From Owenia fusiformis (lineage: Eukaryota; Annelida; Polychaeta; Sabellida; Oweniidae): a DNA stretch of 64,000 nucleotides. Where the stretch lies: assembly GCA_903813345.2 (NCBI GenBank), contig CAIIXF020000005.1, forward strand, positions 26,169,375 through 26,233,374. The letters are read 5' to 3'. Both the position numbers and the translations under genes were made by a program. Below, in pieces: positions 11,662-22,181 of the stretch. Under the pieces are notes generated by a model that saw nothing but the letters and a program-made list of their open reading frames with translations, was not told the DNA's origin and ran no database searches. How positions within the stretch are numbered: position 1 is the stretch's first letter; each line of letters begins with the position of its first letter.

Positions 11662-13141
11662 CAGACTTGCCAACCTCCCGTTTTTTACGGGAATCTCCCG
11701 TAAATTTTTTGTTTTTCCGTAAAAAATACCAAACTCCCGTACCGTTTTCTCCCGTAAAAGCTCCCGTACCGTATTTCTACTAAAATCTCCCGTAATTTTT
11801 TTTAAAAGTATGGCCGTAAAATCTCCCGTATTTTTGCTGAAATCTCCCGTATTCTGGTGTAACTCCCGTAAAATCTCCCGTATTCTTGGTATAACTCCCG
11901 TAAAATCTCCCGTTTTCTGGTATAACTCCCGTAAAATCTCCCGTATTCTTGGTATAACTCCCGTAAAATCTCCGTTTTTTTGCTGTCGAAATCTACCGTA
12001 TTTAAAAGGAATTTGACAAATTTGTGACCTTGATTATTGCAGGCACGCTTCTTTCTTTTACTCCAAGAAGGTTGGCTCCCATGGTTCATTATCGATACTT
12101 TCATAAATAACTTAAAAGTACTTCATTCCCATGATTCAAATTGCTTTTCTGCGATCAGTTCGGTATAAGTTTGCACACCAAATGTCCAACAAACGGGGGC
12201 CAGTTCATATTCTGTCATACTTCTGTCGGGAGAATACATTTTGTTTTTATATGGCGCTAAACAAAATATTCCCGCAATATAAGGCGCATTATTGGTAGGG
12301 ACTGCTGTGAAATAATGAACGTAAGTGACATCTATCTTGGATTATAAGTTCTAATTAATTTATTAACTGCGCATGCGTCATAATAATTTCAACCAATTAA
12401 ATTGCTAGATTTAATGCTCATAAATCTACCGTAAAAACTCACGTTTTTTTTCAAAATTTACCGTAAAAACACCCGTTTTTTCAGAAACCTACCGTAAGAA
12501 CTCCCGTTTTTCCGAAATCTACCGTAAAAACTCCCGTTCTTTCAAAATCTATAGTAAAAACTCCAGTTTTTTCAGAAATCTACCGTAAAAGCTCCCGTTT
12601 TTTTAGAAATCTACCGTAAAAACTCCCGTTTTTTCAGTATCTACCGTAAAAACTCCAGTTTTTTCAGCATCTACCGTAAAAACTCCCGTTTTTTCAGAAA
12701 TCTACCGTAAAAACTCCAGTTTTTTTAAAAATCTACCGCAAAAACTCCCGTTTTTTCAAAACCTACCGTAAAAACTCGCGTTTTTTCAGAACCTACCGCA
12801 AAAACTCCCGTTTTTTTCTGAAATCTTCCGTAAAAAAGTCATGTTTTTTAAAATTCACCGCGAAAAATACATTTTTTAAAAAATCTCCCGTAAAAACTCC
12901 CGTTTTTTTCAACATCTCCCGTAAAAACTCCCGTTTTTTTTCAAAATTTACCGCAAAAACTCCAGTTTTTTTTAAATCTCACGTAAAAACTACAGTTTTT
13001 TTCAAAAACCTCCCGTAAAACTCCCGCTTTTTTTCAAAAAACTCCCGCAAAAACTACCGGATTTTGAAAAAAACTCCCGTAAAAGTACCGCAATTTTTTT
13101 TAAATCTCCCGCAAATTTTTCATTTTAGGTTGGCAAGTCTG
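11662..13141. mobile_element. TIR transposon with internal CTCCCGTAAAA repeats, inserted in the satellite (5-bp TSD CAAAT)
   Basis: Perfect 15-bp terminal inverted repeats CAGACTTGCCAACCT / AGGTTGGCAAGTCTG bound a 1480-bp element. CAAAT is duplicated at 11657-11661 and 13142-13146, and excision would restore the satellite unit. The interior has no transposase. Both arms consist of short repeats (ACTCCCGTAAAA, TACCGTAAAAACTCCCG) around about 400 bp of unique sequence. The CAG start is hAT-like, but a 5-bp duplication is short for hAT, so the superfamily is left open. The TIR resembles that of the 15259-19620 element (CAGGCCTGTCAACT). Confidence 0.88.
12420..13110. repeat. ~32-bp degenerate tandem repeats inside the 11662-13141 element
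   Basis: About twenty units of the form CTACCGTAAAAACTCCCG followed by a T-run and CAGAAAT, with point changes and length variation of the T-run. The left arm (11690-12000) carries related units such as CTCCCGTAAAATCTCCCG. The repeats give short open frames in several phases, which are not genes. Confidence 0.8.
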
Positions 13142-13867
13142 CAAATGGTTTGGCTGAAAATCTGTAGACAAGTCTTGAAAGTGAAGATTTTAGGACAGAA
13201 AATCCAAAATGGCCACCTTAAAATTTAACCAGAATGCCCAAAAACTAATCAGTTCTTGACGTTGATATGTAGAAACATCCCTGAAAATTTCAGATGAATC
13301 CCTCAAAAGGTTTGGCTGGAAACCTGTAGACAAGTCTTGAAAGTGAAGATTTTAGGACGGAAAATCCAAAAAGGCCAACTTACATTTTACCCAGAATGCC
13401 CAAAAACTAATCAATTCTTGACGTTGATATGTAGAAACATCCCTGAAAATTTCAGATGAATCCCTCAAATGGTTTGGCTGAAAACCTGTAGACACGTCTT
13501 GAAAGTGAAGATTTTAGGACGGAAAATCCAAAATGGCCACCTTAAAATTTACCCAGAATGCCCAAGTATAATCAGTTCTTGACGTTAATATGTAGAAACA
13601 TCCCTGAAAATTTCAGATGAATCCCTCAAATGGTTTGGCTGGAAACCTGTAGACAAGTCTTGAAAGTGAAGATTTTAGGACGGAAAATCCAAAATGGCCA
13701 CCTTAAGATTTACCCAGAATGCCCAAAAACTAATAGTTCTTAACTTTGATATGTAGAAACATCCCTGAAAATTTCAGATGAATCCCTCAAAAGGTTTGGC
13801 TGGAAACCTGTAGACAAGTCTTAAAAGTGACGATTTTAGGACAGAAAATCCAAAATGGCCACCTTAA

Positions 13868-14859
13868 AGTGCCCGATAAAGTATAAAATGCGCATGCGTC
13901 CAGGTGTTGATAAACTATAAATAGCGAAAACCCAGGGTTTGTCACCACAAGGTAAGCCAGGACGTGTTGAGAGAACAGCTAGTGTTGATATTGAATTTAT
14001 ATGTAGCCAGATAAGTTTCCTTATTGAAATTAAATATGGTTATTAGCAATACTTTGTAGGTGCTAAATAATAAAATATTTAGAGTATATATGAGAGAAAT
14101 TGGTCATTTCGAACCTGTTGAAAAGTTTGTGGCTCTCGGCTACACCGGGGAATTTACTTCCATGAGTACACACATAAATGTGGGGTTCCCCAAGAGGTAC
14201 GCGACAAGGTGACCTCGCATCAAATGTGCGACTAAATGCTACTATCGAGAAGATAAAATAACGAATATGACAATAAGTTATTGCATGTGACAATTCCGAG
14301 CCTTCATCTCACTGAAGTATTTTGAAGTGAAAATAGGATTTTTGTTTTCATACATGGATTCAGATGAACGTAACTTTATTCTGACAACTAATCAAAACTG
14401 AACAAAATTGATTGTACGTAACAGACAATTTATTGTTTTACAATGTTTTGATTGGCTAAACGAATGAAACCAACAAATTATGACATGTAAAATGACAATT
14501 TTGAAATGTAAAATTTAAAAGTGACAAACACAACCTCCCTATCCACTCTTTGGGAGCCCTAGTAAATTAGTAATATGTACATGCAGCAGTGGTAGTGTGC
14601 AGCTTATTATCACACTACGCTTTGTATTCTAAAGCCTGTTGTTTGTAATAACACTGTTCACTCAACGTATGTTTTGTGTGTGGGCAGTCAACGATAATCA
14701 TTGTTTTATCCCGGTTATATGACCTCGGCAGTTATAACAAAACCGTACTAAACGAAAAAACGCAAATAAGAGAAAGCTTTCACACACATATAAAAAATGA
14801 ACTAGTCTAATCCGCCAGTATAAACTCTGTGCTATACGTAGCCGGGTCAGGCGCACACT
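13868..14859. mobile_element. ~990-bp insertion with TTAA target duplication, within the satellite
   Basis: The satellite unit is broken at CCACCTTAAGATTTA: TTAA occurs at 13864-13867 and again at 14860-14863. The element ends are AGTGCCCG on the left and, on the opposite strand at the right, AGTGTGCGCC, a short imperfect inverted repeat. TTAA duplications are characteristic of piggyBac and Kolobok superfamilies. The AGTG end does not look like piggyBac, so Kolobok-like is a guess. A TATA-like ACTATAAATA lies at about 13915. I found no transposase. Confidence 0.7.
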
Positions 14860-15028
14860 TTAAGATTTACCTAGAATGCCCAAAAACTAATCAGTTCTTA
14901 ACTTTTATATGTAGAAACATCCCTGAAAATTTCAGATGAATCCCTCAAATGGTTTGGCTGGAAACCTGTAGACAAGCTGAAAAGTGAGACGCCGCCCGCC
15001 CGCCCGCCGCCTGTCAAGCTGGCTACAA

Positions 15029-15053
15029 TATCGTACCTTTTGTTAGGTACGAT
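15029..15053. repeat. Terminal hairpin of the 161-bp satellite element
   Basis: TATCGTACC and GGTACGATA form a 9-bp stem around a short TTTTGTTA loop directly after the (CGCC)n stretch. ATATCGTACC also occurs at 11222, left of the array. Short hairpins near one end are a feature of Helitron/Helentron-type elements. The residual 15054-15258 stretch shows nothing else recognisable. Confidence 0.5.
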
Positions 15054-15542
15054 AAAAACACAAATGTGTGTCTCCCTGTCTAATAGGAATAAAAGGATGG
15101 AGATCTGTGATAGGTGTCTATTTGGTGAAATATGCACAAGAATGAGGAAAGAACTGGAGAGATAACCTAGACTAGTTTCTTTGTCCCTGTATCTTACTCA
15201 TCTTTTCACACTCGGTCTGAACACAGCTGAGTGAATGAAGATGATATTCACCCTAATGCAGGCCTGTCAACTGTCCCGCAATTTGCGTATTTGTCACGCA
15301 TTTGCTGAAGAATTTGAAGTCACGCCAGTTATTTTTGCGTGACAGAAAATGTCACGCAAATACGCATTTTATCTGGTAATTGTCAAGCAAAAATATTTCT
15401 GTAGAAAATTTTCTAAAAATTACGGATATGTCACGCATTCCGTTCGAAATTTTTCGTACCTACCCTCCCCCCCCGTTGATGGATGTTTGAAACGGGAGCG
15501 TAGCGAGCGCGAAAAATTTGAGGTGTTCAAAATTTGGGGTCC

Positions 15543-15690
15543 GCGCATTGTACCGAAACCCATTACACCGAAACCCATTACACCGAAAACCATCATACCG
15601 AAAACCATTATACCGAAACCCATCATACCGAAAACCATTATACCGAAAAAACCATTGTACCGAAAAGTATTGTACCGATGCGCATTGTAA
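15543..15690. repeat. 15-bp tandem array, left arm (ACCGAAACCCATTAC units)
   Basis: About ten units ACCGAAAACCATTAT/ACCGAAACCCATTAC. Because 15 is a multiple of three the array is open in several frames and yields spurious periodic peptides (for example PKTII repeats). It is the reverse complement in type of the array at 19342-19470. Confidence 0.85.
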
Positions 15691-16183
15691 TGAAAAGTTT
15701 TTCCAATGTGGCTGTAATTTCAATTCCTCATTAGAACCGTTGACTCTTTAGTTTTAAGGATGAACAAAAATGGTACAAGAACGGGCCCTTGAATACCATG
15801 AAGAATTCATATCAAAATGAAAGATGCTTAAGTTATTTATCAGAATTTAAAGACGAACAGCCCACGCTTCTTAGATTTTCATAAAACTATAATATCAAAG
15901 AAGCACGGTCTGAATCTGAAATTTCTTAGGCTACACAATACTACAATACACTACACAAGTGTCATGTATTTTCAATATCAATTCAATTCAATTTATTTAT
16001 TTATTTAATTCTTATATAATATACACTATAAAAACAAGCCGCTGGACACCCTAGTGGGTATATAATGCGGTTTAACAGAAATGTTAACAGAAATTTATAC
16101 CGAAAAGCACATCTTTGCCTGGTACAGCCTACAGCCTGGTACAGCCTATTTGAAACTTTTTTCGATAAAACCCCCCTCACCTG

Positions 16184-16382
16184 AACGAATCCACTAAACG
16201 CAGTCTTTCGAATAGGAATTGAATATAATTCGTTCCCATTAGTACGTGTACGTTGTACATTGTTGGGGTGTTCGTATGTGTAAGTATCCATTCGGAAAGC
16301 TTCGGAAGCATGCGCAAAGATATGCTTCGGGTTCCCAATCGCCAAAATTGACATCTCAAGACTGCGTTTGGTGGATTCGTTC
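16184..16382. repeat. Foldback element with 23-bp arms
   Basis: GAACGAATCCACTAAACGCA on the left faces TGCGTTTGGTGGATTCGTTC on the right, about 150 bp apart, with one mismatch. It is nested inside the 15259-19620 element and is probably a small MITE. Confidence 0.65.
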
Positions 16383-16461
16383 ATATGTGATGGGTCCTTA
16401 AAGTATAACAAAAAGCTTAACAAAACTTTTGCGATCATTTTCATAATTGCATTTCACTCAA

Positions 16462-16706
16462 CGCACATGGGCCTTTATAAACTAAAGAGGAAATAAACTT
16501 TCCGCACACGTACCCCTCTTGAAATAAATGCCAATACGCCAATAGACTAGGCCTACCACTACGTTGTTTTTAAGCAATTTGACTTCTTTTCTCGAATGTA
16601 TTGGCGCTAATTGAGAAGTTCTCTAAATGAACGCCCATGGGACTTTATAAAGAGGAAATAAACTTTCCGCACACGTACCCCTCTTGAAATAAATGCCAAT
16701 ACGCCT
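16462..16706. repeat. Direct duplication of ~80 bp
   Basis: The stretch containing AGAGGAAATAAACTTTCCGC and CTCTTGAAATAAATGCCAAT occurs at about 16482-16543 and again at about 16650-16706, with related CATGGG.CTTTATAAA upstream in both. No coding potential. Confidence 0.7.
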
Positions 16707-17070
16707 ATTCACGACAAACTCCGGCACAAAGAAATTAATATTTAATATTAAAATATAAAGCAAGATGTTTGTGATTTAAATCTAAAATAACTGTTTTACA
16801 GAACCGATCCCCCGACCCATCAAATTTCAATCTATTCCATTAATTTTTTATGAAACATAAGTTGTTCATGTGTTATTACAGAAGGTGTAAAAAATAATTG
16901 AATTTTAATTGACTTTTACACATTGATGACTTTGCGCCTATGGGGCCTCCGTAAGATTGCTTGCAATCTTAAACATCTAGTTATATTTGTGTCATGCTTA
17001 TCAAATTTGAAAAGAGTAACCAGATATGACTTATTCCATGCAAATATGAGGAAAGTAGCAGGTGTAAATA

Positions 17071-18056
17071 CAGTGCGTATCAAAAAAACGCAACAGATTG
17101 TTAACTCTGAAAAGCACAAAACTAGTGATAACAGCAGTGATTTCATTCAATGCACCATAAAGCCATGTGTCTCCTCTTTACAATGATATATCATTCATTG
17201 ATATTTGGTCATGGTTGGGCGAGTAATCATTCCATTTGCCAAGTAGGCCAAAATTAGCTTTTGACCAAGTTATAAACATCGCAAAAGTCAGTGTACGGAG
17301 CCCGATGCAAAATTGGAAGAAAACATAAAACCAATGCTGACTGCATCCTTTTCATTCAATGTACCAAAAAGCCAATTTACTCCTCTTTGCACAGAAATCA
17401 TTCATCCACAGAGAGTCATGGCTGGCCGAATAATCATTAATTTTGCAAAGTGGGGCAAAATTCAGCTCGGACCCAAGTTTTAAACATTGCAAAAGTCAGT
17501 ACAAGGGGCATAGGGGCTATTGGAAGAAGGTGTGACAGGTGTGGCATAGACAGTCAAGTTCATACTTATACTCTTGCAAGAATACATCCTATACCCCTCC
17601 AAATTGCCACCACTTCCTTGCACACAAAGATGCACTCATTTGTCCACGTCATGCATGGTTCAGCCCTGAGTCATCTGTGGGTTAAAGCAGAGAAAAGCAG
17701 CCCATGGGCAATTCTTTCTCGATTTGCAATATCTGGTGGAGGAATTGTGAGCACAGATGCTCCTGAGATAGCTCCAAAAGAAAAAGTCACAACAATTGAA
17801 GTCAGAGGAACTTCCATTGGCACTTAGCCCTTGCACTGATTTTTGCAATATCTAAAACTTGGCCCAGAGTCGATTTTGACCCACTGTGCATATGGAAGGA
17901 TTTCTCACCCAACCATTACCACATGTGAATGAATGACATATCATTGCAAAGAGGAGAGACGTGGCTTTATGGTACATCAAATGAAATTCATATAGTCATC
18001 AATAGTTTTGGAATTTTACGGGATAACTACTTGTTGCGTTTTTTTGATACACCCTG
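17071..18056. mobile_element. Tc1/mariner-like non-autonomous element with TA duplication
   Basis: The ends CAGTGCGTATCAAAAAAACG and, at the right, CGTTTTTTTGATACACCCTG are inverted, with TA directly outside both. Long subterminal inverted segments follow (CATTCAATGCACCATAAAGCC against its inverse near 17960), and a ~185-bp block is directly repeated at about 17130 and 17345. An open frame at 17450-17827 shows no transposase motif. It is inserted within the 15259-19620 element. Confidence 0.8.
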
Positions 18057-18419
18057 TATAGTATGTGTTGGAGATTTTTCGATTTCATTGAATCTGAATT
18101 TATGATTAAACAATATGTACTGACGTTTGAAAAAACATGTCTCATGATCTTCTCCAATTCTTAGATCACCTTGGAAAAATGTTATTTTCTGAATGATACA
18201 GTGCTTTGATGTTACATTTATGATTGAAATGACAATAAATACACCACTAAAACAAGCCGTTGAGTAGATTTCTATTGATATATACATCGGAACATTACGC
18301 GATATCTACATCATTATTATATTAACTAGTTTTTGGTGGTTAACGTCAAATACGCATTTGTTATCAATCAGAAATATAAATACGACGTCTTTTTTATCTA
18401 AAATAAACCCACGAAATCC

Positions 18420-18725
18420 AGTCGACGGCACAAAACCGAGGTACAAATTTGTTTTGGCAGGTCATTTTTGAAGGAGTATATACCATTTTTAGATCTCGAT
18501 CCGCTTTCTATGAATGTGAAATCAGAAATTGGAAAAATGGTGGCCATTTTGAATTGAGTGGCCATATTAAAAATCCCTTCTCGAGCAGATGTCCTTACCC
18601 CATAAGGCAAAGCTTATAAAATTTGAATCAAATCTGTCAACCGGTATTTGAGTTATCGCCCAGACACACGAACGGACAGACGGACGGGTTCTCTATATTC
18701 AGCATTGATTTCGTTCGGTGGAATA
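18420..18725 (-). repeat. Pearl-like repeat fragment, reverse copy of the 1470-2110 element
   Basis: The minus strand reads CGAACGAAATCAATGC..., then a CCGTCCGTCTGTCCG microsatellite, AACTCAAATACCGG and AAAATGGCC blocks, in the same order as at 1470-1650. The copy is truncated before the 122-bp tandem units. Confidence 0.6.
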
Positions 18726-18863
18726 ATTAGGGAGTTTAAGCTTGCATATAAAATCGAAAGGCCAACCTATACGTATGACAAATCGCCCATACAAATGCAT
18801 CGCTTAAATAAGTTACGTTCGCGATTAGGTTGTTAAAACAATGCAAGCTTAAACTCCCTATTA
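18722..18863. repeat. Foldback element, ~140 bp
   Basis: AATTAGGGAGTTTAAGCTTG and CAAGCTTAAACTCCCTATT are inverted and separated by about 95 bp. It abuts the pearl-like fragment. Confidence 0.7.
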
Positions 18864-19341
18864 TTAAAACTTAGCTTGTATTCGCGAATACAACTAACGG
18901 CTGTCGGCTACAGGATTAACCTTCTATTTTATGGGCAATGGCTACTCTGTTTAGATAGCTTTATACTTGAAGCCAGGATATACAATTCAAGAGGATAATC
19001 AGCTTCCGGGGATCGGCTATATTTCATATTTCAACGTGTGTTAGTTTAAATGGTTAAATTTAAATAAGCTGGTCAATCTCCAATTTGTGTTTCTTGCTTG
19101 TTTTGTATCCGTTATAGTTTATCAATTAATTTTTATAGGTATACGCCGAATAAACATAAATACTGGATGATTAATTCGATGGAAATTAAAATGTCTAAAA
19201 CAATGTTGGCCTTCTCAAATCTCAATGTGACATGTGCGTAACTGAACCAGTCGTCGAACAAAAAACTTGATATTCCATATACATTGATAATCCGGGCCGA
19301 TAATCCTCAGGCCTTGAACTTCAAATATCATGGTTTCAATA

Positions 19342-19470
19342 ATGATTTTCGGTACAATGCGCGTTGGTGTAATGCTTTTCGGTACAATGCGCGTCGGTAC
19401 AATGGTTTTCGGTACAATGCGCTTCGGTGTAATGCTTTTCGGTATAATGGTTTTCGGTATAATGGGGTTA
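19342..19470. repeat. 15-bp tandem array, right arm (inverse of the left array)
   Basis: Units such as CGGTACAATGCGCGT and CGGTATAATGGTTTT repeat about eight times. They are the reverse complement of the ACCGAAAACCATTAT units at 15543-15690, so a transcript across the element could form a long imperfect hairpin. Confidence 0.85.
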
Positions 19471-19626
19471 TCCCCAAAATTTGGCAAGATGTAATAAAAT
19501 TTAAACCAAGGTGTTCAAAATTTGGATCAAGGTGTTCAGACCAAGGTGTCCACATTTTGAGGGGAGGTGTTCAACATTTCCAAGTCACTCATGTTAGGTG
19601 TTCCCAAGTTGACAGGCCTGCTAATG

Positions 19627-21979
19627 CTCCTGAATTGTACAATAATATGCTGAAGTGTAGATATTTGTTAAAATGCTCTAGAACAAAATCACATTTGTGC
19701 AAGAACACCTTTCCTACTCAACATGAAAAAGTCTATTTCACCAGAATTATGTTGGCAGGATCCAATATATTGTTTCTATGGTATCTCTCACTGCAAGGCA
19801 TTGTCAACTGTCCTTAGGGAAGCTGTCAAGGCTTTGGAAGTTGTAAAATCAAAATAGACTGATGCAACAGTAGAATCTCATGTGTTTATATCTTCATCCA
19901 CAAGCCAATCAATAATCATGATAACAGTCTCAAAGCACAAATCCTCATGGTTGTCATTATGGCAGGTTCTTGTTTGTATTTGATAACTGGAAAATCAAGT
20001 ACATGGTAGATGATACTCAGGTTAAGTAGGTGGAAGGAAAATTAAATACATTGTGCAAAATTGAAACACTGTACTAGACATGAGAATTATGGTAAGTGCT
20101 AAATTGGTAGGACTTTTTTCTGATCAAGTTTGTAATTAGCCCAGTTGATCCCCTGGTAGAGGAAACTAAGCATAAGAAATGTCAGCAAATCTGTCGACAT
20201 TTAGACACCCCCTACGACAGTTTCTGTTGTATATGTACATGCTTATTGGTACAAAGTCCAAAAAAGAACACACTTTACACAGCCAAAATAATTCGGAGCC
20301 GATTCGGCACCGAAAAAATTCAGCGCTGTTACGGCACCGTTTCCGGCACTGAAACCTTTCGACACCAAAATTTGGCACCAGACTAGTCAGTTTGGTGCCA
20401 AAACGGCACCGAAATGGCATCGAAAATCAGATTGCATTTTGGGGGTGTAGTACATGTTCAACAAAGTCATTTCTACTTACCAATTTGAGAGGCATTACAT
20501 CCTCTGAAAGTTGAGAACTTTTCCTCCTTTACTGCACCTCCTCTGATCTGTGAGGACCTTGGCATAGCAGTTATATTCTGGAATGTAATGATCATCGTGA
20601 GATTTTCATGATTTTTAATTAAATGCATGTACAGTGTACAATAAAACTGTAAAAGTGGAACACTTCTGGGTCCTTAAAAGTGTTTTAGCTAGAGAGGTTA
20701 AGTTTACATTAAGTTAAGTCGTACTGAATTTTGAAGAGTGTTCAATGTAATGAGGTGTTCCACCTTACAAGTTTTATTGTGCCTGTATTTAGAGGTTATA
20801 ATGTGAAATATGCCTGAGTTCTGCCAATATAGACTAACCTTGAAATGCCCTATTCATGGGCAAGAACGTAGAACGAAGGCATATTTCACGTTATAGTGAC
20901 ATAACTGATGTATCACATACTTTTATTTCCATGGCAACATTGTATCATTGACTTCATGCATCCGTTTGTGAGTAGAATTTGATAGAAATGAAACATGATG
21001 TCATGGTTATTATGAAAGCAAGCAATATGGAACGTGCCAAAATACTCATGGATATTGCTTGCCAACTTTTCCATTGATTCTGGCACCAATACAAATGTTC
21101 TGCTATATATGTATAGGGTGAGCCAAAAAAGGTAACCCCTTTTTGTGAATAACTCAGTCATCCACCATGGGTTTAAATTATATTTGGCACAATTGAACCT
21201 TGTTCAATGTTTTTTCATTCTACCAAGTTTCATTAGTCATTCATTAGTCTATAAATTGGTAAATTTACTGATTCATCTTCTATCATGTCTTGCCCTTTTT
21301 CTCTATTTACTGTAAAGAGGTCAAGTTCTCATATGATCATTTCAAAAATTAAAAGTGTCAAATTTTTAAGCCATATTGACTTTCTCTAGTGGAAGCAAAA
21401 AAAGAACAAAGCATTGAGATGAAATCTCAACATCAATTTGAAATAATAACAAAAGTAACAATCTGGCATACTTACAGATGCCAAATGTCATACCAAAATG
21501 ACAGTTGCAATAGAGACATCTGCGAGTTTAACATAATTAATTTTGACAAGTCGGTATTGCACAATGAGTGGATTTGCTTTATAGATGAATTAATAGGTGG
21601 CAGTAGTTTGGTCAGGCTTGTATACCATACTCTATATGGAAAACTGACAAATTTCTTAAATCATTAAATATTTCAAATGGGATTAATGTAAAACCTCATG
21701 TGCATGTAACTACATGATTTTGTTGACACGCAGATTGTGATTTAACGACACAACTTAACTGTGATCCCAAAGAGTGGATCATATTTTTAAGATTCTTATA
21801 TATTGTCACTTATCGTGTAAATTGGGATTAGGCATTCTTTTCAAAAAAGTAAAAAATATTAGAAATTGAATAAGAGAAAGGAACCTAAACATTTTTAAAC
21901 CAAATCAGACTTCCAATATTGAAGTTATCGCCGAAACATACAAATAGATGGAAGGACAGATTGATAGAGTTGAGTTTGA
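19627..21979. other. Gene-free stretch with element remnants
   Basis: No convincing gene. About 20280-20430 holds degenerate GGCACCGAAA/TTTGGTGCC inverted sequence. About 20642-20790 is a remnant of the CAGT(G/A)AAACCTGT family (GTGGAACAC blocks). A foldback lies at 20795-20895, and at 21113-21150 GGGTGAGCCAAAAAAGG resembles a mariner-type end. An open frame at 21389-21667 has no recognisable similarity. Confidence 0.5.
20795..20895. repeat. Foldback element, ~100 bp
   Basis: TTATAATGTGAAATATGCC faces GGCATATTTCACGTTATAG about 60 bp apart. No coding potential. Confidence 0.65.
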
Positions 21980-22181
21980 TACTGTACAAGTGGTATTTTT
22001 GCCTAATCATTTAATTTGCCTATTGCCTAATTTTTGCCAGGCTCGGAAAATTAAATGTCGGAAATATTGTCTTCATAATGTTATTTAATGGGAAGTTTCT
22101 TGTCATTAGGAAAATTAAAATTAGGAAATTGATGACCATTCGGCAAATTAACCACTCAGATTAAATACCACTTATACAGTA
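21980..22181. mobile_element. MITE (family B), copy 2
   Basis: It matches the element at 5894-6098 along its length (shared TTTGCCTAATCATTTAATTT and AAATGTCGGAAATATTGTC blocks). The left end is TACTGTACAAGTGGTA and the right end is TACCACTTATACAGTA. The right terminus continues without a break into the 24-bp array. Confidence 0.8.

Larger units (their letters stand above)
11339..14990 (+). repeat. ~161-bp tandem satellite array (8 units), twice interrupted by transposons
   Basis: Units begin GGTTTGGCTGGAAACCTGTA at about 11339, 11500, 13147, 13309, 13471, 13632, 13793 and 14951, with a period of 161-162 bp. They contain AATGGCCACCTTAA, a CCCAGAATGCCCAAAAA block and ATGAATCCCTCAAA. The array is split by an element at 11662-13141 and another at 13868-14859; removing each restores a continuous unit. 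It ends in a (CGCC)-rich stretch and the hairpin at 15029-15053. The period and architecture recall the central repeats of bivalve pearl elements and the BIV160 satellite family, but sequence identity with these was not tested. Diverged inverse copies occur at 52850-53260. Confidence 0.9.
15259..19620. mobile_element. 4.36-kb TIR element with mirrored subterminal 15-bp arrays (6-bp TSD CTAATG)
   Basis: Ends CAGGCCTGTCAACT and AGTTGACAGGCCTG are perfect inverted repeats. CTAATG is present immediately outside both (15253-15258 and 19621-19626). Just inside the ends are 15-bp tandem arrays in opposite orientation (15543-15690 and 19342-19470), giving long imperfect inverted arms. The middle is filled by other elements: a mariner-like copy, a pearl-like repeat and foldbacks. 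No transposase frame survives. TIR and architecture resemble the smaller element at 11662-13141, suggesting one lineage. Confidence 0.85.

Noticed and set aside
11802-12104. 100-codon minus-strand frame with ILRELYQEYGRFYGSY repeats
   Set aside because: It is the reverse reading of CTCCCGTAAAA/TATAACTCCCG repeats inside a TIR element.
15349-15751. Several overlapping open frames on both strands with PKTII/RYNGF-type repeats
   Set aside because: They arise from the 15-bp tandem array at one end of a transposable element.
17450-17827. 125-codon open frame inside the mariner-like element
   Set aside because: No transposase motif, and its first part overlaps a direct repeat that is duplicated out of frame.
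19215-19817. Open frames across the right 15-bp array
   Set aside because: Same repeat artefact; no similarity outside the array.
21389-21667. 92-codon open frame
   Set aside because: No recognised similarity and no neighbouring exon; composition like surrounding intergenic DNA.
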